NCBI GenBank assembly: GCA_900552795.1
Contig: USBB01000047.1
Coordinates: forward strand, 1 to 10,642
DNA from: an uncultured Eubacterium sp.
GTDB taxonomy: Bacteria; Bacillota; Clostridia; Lachnospirales; Lachnospiraceae
Length of the DNA stretch: 10,642 bases
Reading direction: 5' to 3'
Shown: positions 1 through 7,200 of the stretch, piece by piece
Position numbering within the stretch: the first letter of the stretch is position 1
Layout of the letters: every line of letters starts with the position of its first letter
Notes under the pieces: generated by a model
Seen by the model: only the letters and a program-made list of their open reading frames with translations
The model's database searches: none
Told to the model about the DNA's origin: nothing
Position numbers and translations under genes: made by a program

Positions 1-8
1 AGAAACAA

Positions 9-53
9 ATAGCTGTGTGAAAAATCATCGTATCAACATGATTTTTCACACTA
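9..53 (+). repeat. Left copy of a 45-bp inverted repeat (internal hairpin)
   Basis: These 45 bases are the exact reverse complement of 10598-10642. Inside, 15-28 (GTGTGAAAAATCAT) pairs perfectly with 38-51, a 14-bp stem around a 9-nt loop CGTATCAAC at 29-37. The stem is self-complementary, so orientation is set by the loop and the outer ATAGCT (9-14). Both are inverted in the right copy, so the relation is more than two similar hairpins. There is no U-tract after the stem, so it is not a textbook intrinsic terminator. It could be a REP/MITE-like dispersed palindrome, a recombination site or a factor-dependent terminator. No transposase or recombinase gene lies nearby. Confidence 0.9.
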
Positions 54-180
54 ATCTCCATTTTTTTTGCGTAACATGATAATGTAATCGTGTATATATA
101 ATTATATCATAATTTATAACAAATGCACAAAAAAATACAGATAATATTTGATATAATGATGAAAAGTTAAAAAATCGTCC

Positions 181-207
181 TAAAAATTTAAGTAGTGCGG
201 CTGATTA
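181..207 (+). promoter_or_regulatory. Candidate sigma-28 (FliA/SigD)-type promoter for the pectinesterase gene
   Basis: TAAA at 181-184, a 15-nt spacer, then GCTGATTA at 200-207. This matches the motility sigma factor consensus TAAA-N15-GCCGATAA at all four -35 bases and six of eight -10 bases. Transcription would start near 214, leaving a leader of about 87 nt before the ATG at 301. No convincing sigma-A promoter with a proper -35 box was found upstream. TACAAT (238-243) and GATAAT (244-249) are -10-like but lack partners. Assignment by motif only. Confidence 0.4.
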
Positions 208-225
208 ATGTCTAATTTTAAGTAG
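187..225 (+). repeat. Direct repeat TTTAAGTAG, two copies 30 bp apart
   Basis: TTTAAGTAG occurs at 187-195 and 217-225. Extending upstream to 12 bp, 11 positions match (AAATTTAAGTAG versus AATTTTAAGTAG). A period of 30 bp is close to three helical turns, so both copies face the same side of the DNA, as paired activator or repressor sites often do. They straddle the candidate -10 at 200-207. Binding is inferred. Confidence 0.35.
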
Positions 226-300
226 AAAAGTTCCCCTTACAATGATAATCTTAAGACTATAGCTTGGGTATGGCTAAAAGTATGTAAGGAGGATTAAGTT

Positions 301-3207
301 ATGAGAAAAAGTTTCCTAAAGAAACTAAAAAAAGGTATTTCAGTTGCTGCTGTAGCTGTTCTGGCTATGACTGCATTACCTGTTACGGGTGGCTTGTTTG
401 TTGCTGATGCGGCAGATCCTGAAATCAAAGAGTCAGTTAAGACTTATGATATAACAAAGGAAGCAGCCAGCGGAAAGTACAAAGACGGCGATGTCATTGG
501 TACTACTGACATGATTGTAAAGAAAGCGTTAAACATTAGTCTTGATAAAGGGGTTTTAAGATTCAGAGCGGGCAACGTGATTTTAATGCCTGTAAAGGAT
601 GATACAACTAAGATTGAGTTTACTATGGTATGTAATGGTGATAAAGCCGACAGACTTGTTATATTGGGTGAGGATACATCTGATACAACTTACAGTTGTG
701 CAATGTCAAAGGCAGGAAATTCATTTACTGTGGGTGATGTTACAGATTACATAGTTGAAGAGGGAGGAAAGAAGTACATACCTCTTATTTCAAACGGTGA
801 TGTGAAAGCAACATCATTTACTTTAAAGGAATACAATCCTGTCAACAGAGTTACAGTTACAGGTAAGATTGAGGGCGCAGCAGCAGTAGGTATAGATTCT
901 GTTAAATTTGTTAATATGGATGATCCTAAGGCAGAAGTTATAACAGCGCCGGTAGACGCAGAGGGTAAGTATACTGCAACTCTTAGAAGAGTAGACGGAA
1001 ATACTAATTATTTTGCAGCTGTATCAAAAATCGGTTACAAGATAGACAATACAGATGGAGCTAACAGATTTACACTTACAGGTAATGGTTCGGCAGCAGA
1101 GCATAACTTTAAGATTGCTGATTCACCTGTTGCAACTATCAGCAACGGTACATTCGAGGGCGTTATGGACGCTGATTTGAAGGGTGAAATTAAAGTAGTT
1201 CTTACTCCAAAGGACAGCACAATGGACAGCTACGAGTTAGCTCTTCAAAAGGTTGAGGATGGCAAGTATACATTTGGTGAAATTAAGATTACAGCTAATG
1301 TTGATTATGAGGCAGTAATTACAAATGCTGATGATTACGAAGTAAAAGCAGCAGTTAATAAAGCAGAGGGAACTTATGCAGATGTTGTGATTAAAGCTGA
1401 AAAGAAGCCTGTATATGCTGTAAGCGGTACATTTGTTGCATCTGATGATAAGAAAGCAGATGTTAAGAGCATAACATTTAAGAACATGGATACACCTGAT
1501 TATTCATATACATTTTCTGTAAATGGCACAACATATTCAGCCGCATTAAGAGATGGTGAATATGAGACGTCAGTTGAGTGTGACGGATATACAGCTTATG
1601 ATCATGTAAGCGTTAAGGGAGGACTTGTTCTTAATGATGTATACCTTGTTTCAGGTGCAGCAGAACCTGTAAATGCATATGCAGCAGAAATTAAGGTAGG
1701 AAAAAATGAAGATATCAAGACTATTGCTGATGCAGTTAAGTACATTTCTAATATGACAAGAACTGATGATCAGAGAGTTACAATTGTTCTTATGGATGAT
1801 TTGTACAGAGAACAGTTAGTAATAGATACACCAAATATCACATTAAAGAGCAATAATGAAAATGGTTCAACTATTACATGGTACTACGGAGTTGGTTATT
1901 CATATTATAGTGCCAAGATTTCTGCTGATAAGAGATCAGCATACTATGATGAAGCATGGGCAGTAGATAAATATTATCAGACATCTATTTCGCAGAATCC
2001 GGGTCACTGGGGTGCTACAGTTAACCTCTTTGCAGGCGCTAAGGGCTTCAAGGCTGAAAACATTACTTTTGAGAATTCATTTAACAGATATATGACAACA
2101 GAAGAGGTTGCAGACGGTGTAAGTAAGGGTATTGAAAATTCTAAGATAGATCGTTCTACAGCTAAAGATGCTGATGTTATTACAAGAGCAGCAAAGGAAA
2201 GAGCAGCAGCACTTTATATTCAGGCAGATGATACAGAATATAAGAACTGTAAGCTTTTAAGCAGTCAGGATACACTTTATACAGGTGATGGTGAGGAGAG
2301 CTCTTACTTTACAGATTGTGTTATCGAAGGTTCTACAGACTATATCTGCGGCGATGGTAATGCAGTGTTTGATAATTGTACATTAAGTATGTATGGTTAC
2401 AGCGATGAGGAGGCTTCCGGAAGCCTTATAGTTGCAAATAAGAATACAGGTAAGCATGGTTATCTTTTCTATAACTGTGATATTGTAAATACAGATTATC
2501 CTGGTATTTTACCTACAGCAAGCTTCTATTTTGCAAGATCTTGGACAAGAGGCTGCCGCAATACATTTATTAATACAACTGTTGAATCAGAATCAATGAT
2601 AGTACCTGCAGGTTACACAAATATGAGTGGAGATTCAAACGATGTAAGTGATTCATTTATGAATGAATTTGGTACACATACAGCTGACGGTGTTATGGTA
2701 GCTACAGCTGAAAGATGTAAAGGTACTAAGATTATGACAGCTGCTGAAGCTGCTGCAGTTGATCCAAAGACATTCTTTGATGATTTTGATGCTACATATT
2801 ATACAGCTGTCGCTGATTATACATCGGTATATAAGGCAATGGAAGAAGCTGCAAAGTATGATGCAGATAAATATGAAAATTTTGATGCTGTAAATAAAGC
2901 TATTGCAGCAGTTGATGGTTCAAAGAAATCAGCACAGCAGACAGAGGTGGAAGCTATGGCAAAGGCAATCAATGATGCAATTGGTGCATTGGTTGAAAAG
3001 TCAGAGGTAGTTCCTCCTGCAGAAGAGCCAACAACACCACCGGCTGTTGATGAACCAACACAGCCTTCCGAACCGGGTTCGCCTGATTCAGAGACACCTA
3101 AGACAGGAGACGCAGCACCTGTTGCATTGTATGTTGCACTTGCACTTCTTAGTGTTCTTGCACTTGCAGGCGTATGTGTGTTAGGCAAAAAGAAATTTAC
3201 AAAGTAA
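301..3207 (+). CDS. Secreted, cell-wall-anchored pectinesterase (CE8), multidomain
   Basis: A 968-residue surface enzyme that hydrolyses methyl esters of homogalacturonan, releasing methanol and exposing pectate. Start: strong TAAGGAGG at 285-292, 8 nt before ATG. Domains: a signal peptide (about 1-37, basic MRKSFLKKLKK then a hydrophobic core ending VADA); an N-terminal beta-rich region (about 42-180) that may bind carbohydrate; three beta-sandwich-like modules (about 183-272, 275-367, 370-455), the first and third visibly related (VKFVNMDDP and ITFKNMDTP); a pectinesterase right-handed beta-helix (about 460-830). Catalytic signatures are present: QDTLY with Q656 and D657, the TDYICG variant of DFIFG with D680, and ARSW with R746 and W748. 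Then a FIVAR-like helical module (about 838-900), a Pro/Thr/Glu-rich spacer (902-931), and PKTGD (933-937) with a hydrophobic segment and KKKFTK tail, a sortase-type signal with Pro in place of the usual LP pair context. It is about three times the length of a minimal pectinesterase. Monocistronic: a terminator follows. Confidence 0.93.
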   Translation: MRKSFLKKLKKGISVAAVAVLAMTALPVTGGLFVADAADPEIKESVKTYDITKEAASGKYKDGDVIGTTDMIVKKALNISLDKGVLRFRAGNVILMPVKDDTTKIEFTMVCNGDKADRLVILGEDTSDTTYSCAMSKAGNSFTVGDVTDYIVEEGGKKYIPLISNGDVKATSFTLKEYNPVNRVTVTGKIEGAAAVGIDSVKFVNMDDPKAEVITAPVDAEGKYTATLRRVDGNTNYFAAVSKIGYKIDNTDGANRFTLTGNGSAAEHNFKIADSPVATISNGTFEGVMDADLKGEIKVVLTPKDSTMDSYELALQKVEDGKYTFGEIKITANVDYEAVITNADDYEVKAAVNKAEGTYADVVIKAEKKPVYAVSGTFVASDDKKADVKSITFKNMDTPDYSYTFSVNGTTYSAALRDGEYETSVECDGYTAYDHVSVKGGLVLNDVYLVSGAAEPVNAYAAEIKVGKNEDIKTIADAVKYISNMTRTDDQRVTIVLMDDLYREQLVIDTPNITLKSNNENGSTITWYYGVGYSYYSAKISADKRSAYYDEAWAVDKYYQTSISQNPGHWGATVNLFAGAKGFKAENITFENSFNRYMTTEEVADGVSKGIENSKIDRSTAKDADVITRAAKERAAALYIQADDTEYKNCKLLSSQDTLYTGDGEESSYFTDCVIEGSTDYICGDGNAVFDNCTLSMYGYSDEEASGSLIVANKNTGKHGYLFYNCDIVNTDYPGILPTASFYFARSWTRGCRNTFINTTVESESMIVPAGYTNMSGDSNDVSDSFMNEFGTHTADGVMVATAERCKGTKIMTAAEAAAVDPKTFFDDFDATYYTAVADYTSVYKAMEEAAKYDADKYENFDAVNKAIAAVDGSKKSAQQTEVEAMAKAINDAIGALVEKSEVVPPAEEPTTPPAVDEPTQPSEPGSPDSETPKTGDAAPVALYVALALLSVLALAGVCVLGKKKFTK

Positions 3208-3280
3208 TTTGTAAAATAATTTTAAAGCGATTTTAAGTTTAAATTGCCAATACTTATCTTTCTAATATAATTTTGGGATT

Positions 3281-3312
3281 CGCAGAGGTCAAAATGGCCT
3301 CTGCGGATTTTT
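3281..3312 (+). terminator. Intrinsic terminator of the pectinesterase gene
   Basis: CGCAGAGG (3281-3288) pairs perfectly with CCTCTGCG (3298-3305). T3289-G3297 and C3290-G3296 extend the stem inward around a short AAAAT loop. TTTTT follows at 3308-3312. It lies 74 nt after the stop codon and closes the upstream transcription unit. Confidence 0.88.
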
Positions 3313-3350
3313 ACTTTATGGGAATAACGTCGCAGATGCATGAAAATCAC

Positions 3351-3396
3351 AAGTTTGCGAAGCAAATCTTGAAATCGTCGCTTGCGACGATTTTTT
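3351..3396 (+). terminator. Tandem hairpins; second is a terminator-like stem with T-run
   Basis: First hairpin: AAGTTTGC (3351-3358), loop GAA, then GCAAA-T-CTT (3362-3370) with one bulged T. Second hairpin: AAATCGTCGC (3372-3381) pairs perfectly with GCGACGATTT (3384-3393), and the run of six T at 3391-3396 completes a strong intrinsic-terminator shape. It is a second barrier after 3281-3312, directly upstream of the first extended -10 promoter. The flanking A and T runs are too short on the minus strand for clear bidirectional action. Confidence 0.6.
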
Positions 3397-3397
3397 A

Positions 3398-3406
3398 TGG
3401 TATAAT
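3398..3406 (+). promoter_or_regulatory. Extended -10 promoter (TGG-TATAAT), first of two
   Basis: A consensus TATAAT at 3401-3406 is preceded by TG at the extended -10 position (3398-3399). No good -35 hexamer lies 16-18 bp upstream; that stretch is inside the preceding hairpin. Transcription would begin near 3413. The only thing downstream before a terminator is the noncoding segment 3413-3520. Confidence 0.5.
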
Positions 3407-3425
3407 AATTGCACAAAGTGCAATT
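3407..3425. promoter_or_regulatory. Perfect palindrome over the predicted start site (operator-like)
   Basis: AATTGCAC (3407-3414), AAA, GTGCAATT (3418-3425): a perfect 8-bp inverted repeat starting directly after the -10 box. A transcript from about 3413 would lack most of the left arm, so the symmetry is more likely to act on DNA (repressor operator) than as an RNA hairpin. No regulator gene is adjacent. Confidence 0.35.
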
Positions 3426-3520
3426 CAAGGCGTCAAGGCGCCTTGCGCCGCTAAAGCGGCGATTATACCTGTGACCCATGGCTTGAAAAGTAAATGCCCT
3501 TACGGGCGCTTCCTTTTTTT
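3413..3520 (+). ncRNA. Predicted small RNA (about 105 nt), family unknown
   Basis: The segment is bounded by the extended -10 promoter at 3398-3406 and a terminator ending in seven T at 3514-3520. It has internal hairpins: CAAGGCG (3426-3432) with CGCCTTG (3439-3445), competing with the 12-bp palindrome CAAGGCGCCTTG (3434-3445); and CGCCGCT (3446-3452) with AGCGGCG (3455-3461). There is no plausible coding sequence with a ribosome binding site. It does not resemble 6S RNA, the SRP RNA Alu/S-domain core, tmRNA or a T-box that I can recognise. It could instead be an attenuated leader of pth. Prediction from layout only. Confidence 0.35.
3485..3520 (+). terminator. Intrinsic terminator upstream of the pth promoter
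   Basis: GCCC (3496-3499), loop TTAC, GGGC (3504-3507), extended outward with mismatches so that GAAAAG (3485-3490) faces the T-run. Seven T follow at 3514-3520. It would end transcripts coming from the promoter at 3398-3406, or act as an attenuator for pth. Confidence 0.6.
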
Positions 3521-3526
3521 CGCACA

Positions 3527-3535
3527 TGGTATAAT
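3527..3535 (+). promoter_or_regulatory. Extended -10 promoter for the pth-mfd operon
   Basis: TATAAT at 3530-3535 with TG at 3527-3528, in the ATGGTATAAT context also seen at 3397-3406. No clear -35 box. A start near 3542 gives a leader of about 119 nt to the pth ATG at 3661. It sits directly after a terminator, which makes it the likely main promoter of pth and mfd. Confidence 0.6.
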
Positions 3536-3539
3536 GTAC

Positions 3540-3643
3540 GCGAACACAATGAGCCAAGCGGCTGCAAAGCAGACATTTGGCGAATGTGCGCGAACCATGA
3601 TGAAACATAGTGAAATCATGGTAAAAAATTGCGGACACAATGA
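3540..3643 (+). repeat. pth leader: imperfect direct repeats and a hairpin
   Basis: GCGAACACAATGA (3540-3552) recurs as GCGGACACAATGA (3631-3643), 12 of 13 identical. A weaker relative, GCGCGAACCATGATGA, is at 3588-3603. Between them, ACCATGA (3594-3600) pairs perfectly with TCATGGT (3616-3622) around a 15-nt loop, shortly before the pth ribosome binding site (AAGGAG, 3646-3651). Small hairpins GCC-AAGC-GGC (3553-3562) and CTGC-AAA-GCAG (3562-3572) are also present. A regulatory role is possible but unproven. Confidence 0.4.
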
Positions 3644-3660
3644 AAAAGGAGAGTTAAGTT

Positions 3661-4221
3661 ATGTATATAATAGCAGGGTTGGGAAATCCGGGTATGCAGT
3701 ATAACGGAACAAGGCATAACGCAGGATTTTCAGTAATAGATGAGCTGGCAGATAAATATAATATTAGTGTGGACATGTTAAAGCATAAGGGGATGATAGG
3801 AAAAGGCGTAATTGAGGGGCAGAAAGTGATTTTGGTAAAGCCGCTTACTTACATGAATAAGTCCGGGGAGTGTATACGTGAGGTTATGGACTATTACAAG
3901 GCCGATATAGATGATTTGATAGTTATTTTTGACGATATAAGTCTGGCACCGGGAAAGCTCCGGCTAAGGGCAAAAGGCAGTGCAGGCGGCCATAACGGAA
4001 TAAAGAGCATAATAGCGCATCTTGGAAGCGAGGGATTTAAGAGAATTAAATTCGGGGTGGGTGATAAGCCTAAGGACTGGGATCTTGCCGACTGGGTACT
4101 GGGAAAATTTCCAACAGAGATTTACAGTGATTTAAGATCAGGAAATGAGAGAGCATGTGATGCGGTAGCCTGTATTGTGACAGAGGGAATTGACAGCGCA
4201 ATGAACAAATTTAACGGATAA
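3661..4221 (+). CDS. pth: Peptidyl-tRNA hydrolase
   Basis: Cytosolic esterase that cleaves the bond between peptide and tRNA in peptidyl-tRNA released from stalled ribosomes, recycling tRNA; normally essential. The 186 residues match the usual bacterial length. Hallmarks visible: GLGNPG near the N-terminus (N9), TRHNAG with catalytic H19, PLTYMNKSG with N66, the acidic residue D91 in FDD where E. coli-type enzymes have HDELD, and GGHNGIKS with N112. AAGGAG at 3646-3651 lies 9 nt before the ATG. mfd follows after 41 nt with no terminator between, the classic Firmicutes pth-mfd arrangement. An overlapping + strand frame (3273-3704) begins upstream in hairpin DNA and is not credible. Confidence 0.97.
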   Translation: MYIIAGLGNPGMQYNGTRHNAGFSVIDELADKYNISVDMLKHKGMIGKGVIEGQKVILVKPLTYMNKSGECIREVMDYYKADIDDLIVIFDDISLAPGKLRLRAKGSAGGHNGIKSIIAHLGSEGFKRIKFGVGDKPKDWDLADWVLGKFPTEIYSDLRSGNERACDAVACIVTEGIDSAMNKFNG

Positions 4222-4262
4222 AGCTTGTGACATAAAAAATGCGGAATGGAGGTAGTGTTAAA

Positions 4263-7200
4263 ATGAATTCGTTTTATGGTCCGATTGTCGGTATGGCAGG
4301 CATGGAACAGGTTGATAAGATGCTTGAACAGCCTGGAAATGCTGTTATGGTAAGCGGATGTATCGATACGCAGAAAGTGCATTTTATAGAAGCGGCAGGA
4401 CGGGGCTTTCCGATTAAAGTCATAATAACTTATGATGAGGCCAAAGCGCGTGAGATAGTCGAAGATGCAGCTTTTTTTGACAACTGCATGTATTATCCGG
4501 CAAAGGATTTTATATTTTACAGTGCCGATGTTCATGGAAATCAGATAGTTGGGGAGCGTTTAAGATGCATAAATAAAATTCTTATGGCTGCAAAAAAAGG
4601 CGGGAGATTTACGCTTGTAACGACGATTGATGCTTGTATAGATATGCTTCTGCCTCTGCAAAGATATAAAGAAATGCAGATAAGTCTTAAGTGCGGTGAT
4701 ATAATTGATACAGACAGATTTGCGGCTGATCTTGTGAATCTTGGGTATACAAGAATGCCGATGGTAGAGGAGCCGGGGCATTTTGCAGTGCGTGGCGGAA
4801 TAATTGATATTTATTCATACACTGACGAGACACCTGTCCGAATTGAACTTTGGGATGATGAAATTGACTCCATAAGGTTTTTTGATGTGCAGAGTCAGCG
4901 TTCAATAGAAAAATGCAGTGATTACACGGTTTTTCCGGCAACGGAATGTATTCTTAAACAGGAAGAAATTGAGGCAGGATTTGACGTGTTTGAAAAAGAA
5001 TACCAATCACAGCTTGATAATTTTGGGATAAATAATAAAAAGAAAACGCCGGAACAGACAGAGGCCGTAAACAGGCTTAGAAAGCTTAAGGGAGAGCTTG
5101 AAAATAACAGGGATTACAGTAAATTTATAAATATATTTGCACCGGAGTGTGAGAGTCTTATCTCATATTTTCCGGCTAAAACCACGTTGTTTGTGCTTGA
5201 TGAGCCAAACAGGATAAAAGAGCGTATGGAGCTTGTATCATTTGAATATGAGGAAAGTATGAAAAATCGTCTGGCAGGGGGGTATATTGTTCCAAGCCAG
5301 ACTAAGCTTATGCGTCCGTTAGCACAGGTTTATGCAGAAATTGCAAAAAACAGGGTGCTTATGGTATCCACGCTTGATTATAAGCCGGATATGATAAATG
5401 TTGATTTATATGAGCGTATCGATGTAAGAAGTATAAGTTCGTATAACAACAGCTTTGAATATTTGTCAGATGATTTGAAAAAATACGGACGGAGCGGATA
5501 CAGGTGTGTGCTTGTCTGTAATTCGAGGACAAGAGCAGCCAGAATTGTTCAGGATCTTGAGCAGCTTGAGGTAAGGGCTTATTTTAATGAGGATTACGAA
5601 AAGGAAATTGTGCCGGGAACGGTTATGGTTACATATGGTAATATTCACAGAGGTTTTGAGTATCCTCTTATGCAGTTTGTTGTTATAGCTGAAAATGATA
5701 TTTTTACTAAAAATAAGCGTGTAAAGAAGAAAAAGCGTTACGAGGGCAAATCAATTTCGGGCTTTAACGAGCTGAATGTCGGTGATTTTGTGGTTCATGA
5801 GACACATGGTCTTGGAATTTACAGGGGTATTGAGAAAATAACCGTTGATGGTGTTGAAAAGGATTATGTAAAAATAGAGTATGCGGGTAATTCAAATTTG
5901 TACGTGCTTGCAACGCAGCTTGACAGACTGCAGAAATATGCCGCGGCAGACACAGAGAAGAAGCCGAAATTAAATAAACTTGGAACGATAGAATGGAGCA
6001 GGACTAAGTCAAAAGTAAAACGTGTTGTTGAGGAGGTTGCAAAGGATCTTGTAGAGCTTTATGCAATAAGACAGCAGCAGAAAGGTTATCAGTTTGGGAA
6101 AGATACTGTATGGCAGACAGAGTTTGAAGAGATGTTTCCTTATGAAGAAACGCCTGACCAGCTTGCGGCAATCGAGGATACCAAGCGGGACATGGAAAGC
6201 GGACGCATTATGGACAGACTTATTTGCGGCGACGTTGGATACGGAAAGACTGAAGTGGCAATAAGAGCTGCATTTAAGGCAGTTCAGGAGGGAAAACAGG
6301 TTGCGTATCTGGTGCCGACGACAATTCTTGCACAACAGCATTTCAATACATTTGAGCAGAGAATGAAAAGCTTTCCGTTAAAGGTAGCACAGCTTTCAAG
6401 CTTCAGAACAAATAAGGAAATTAAAGAAACACTGTCTGAGTTAAAGAAAGGTTTTGTTGACGTGGTTATAGGAACACACAGATTGCTGTCAAAGGATGTG
6501 GAGTTTAAGGATCTCGGACTTTTGATAATTGATGAGGAACAGCGTTTTGGTGTGGCACATAAGGAAAAAATAAAGCAGCTTAAAAATGATGTTGACGTGC
6601 TTACGCTTAGTGCAACTCCTATTCCGCGAACGCTTCATATGAGTCTTGTCGGAATCAGGGATATGAGTGTTTTGGAGGAGCCGCCGGTTGACAGGGTTCC
6701 TATACAGACGTTTGTGACCGAGCATAACGATGAGATGATACGAGAAGCGATAAACAGAGAGCTTGCAAGAAACGGACAGGTTTACTATGTATATAATAAG
6801 GTAAGAAATATAGACGAGGTGGCGGCGCATTTACAGGAGCTTGTGCCTGATGCAAATATTGCGTATGCACATGGACAGATGGATAAACGTCAGCTTGAGA
6901 AGATAATGTATGAATTTATAAATGGTGAGACAGATGTTTTAATTTCAACCACGATAATAGAGACAGGTATGGATATATCCAATGTAAATACAATGATTAT
7001 TGAGGATGCGGACAGATTTGGTCTTTCACAGCTTTATCAGTTGCGCGGTCGTGTCGGAAGAAGTAACAGGACTGCATACGCATTTTTATTGTATAAAAGA
7101 AACCGTATGCTTTCAGAGGTCGCAGAAAAGAGGCTTAGTGCGATAAGGGAGTTTTCTGATTTTGGTTCAGGATTTAAGATTGCCATGAAGGACCTTGAGA

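Noticed and set aside
148..157. TATAAT at 152-157 as the pectinesterase promoter
   Set aside because: No -35 hexamer at usable spacing; such matches are expected in this very A+T-rich stretch.
3222..3638. 138-codon minus strand frame in the same spacer
   Set aside because: It covers the same hairpin-rich noncoding DNA, including the pectinesterase terminator. Palindromic DNA tends to keep both strands open; no RBS.
3273..3704. 143-codon + strand frame overlapping the pth start
   Set aside because: It runs through terminators, promoters and hairpins, has no ribosome binding site, and overlaps pth in another frame; its residues show no family features.
4239..4262. Longer Mfd N-terminus starting at 4239
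   Set aside because: No Shine-Dalgarno before 4239, whereas GGAGG at 4248-4252 is well placed for ATG 4263, and the extra eight residues are atypical for Mfd.
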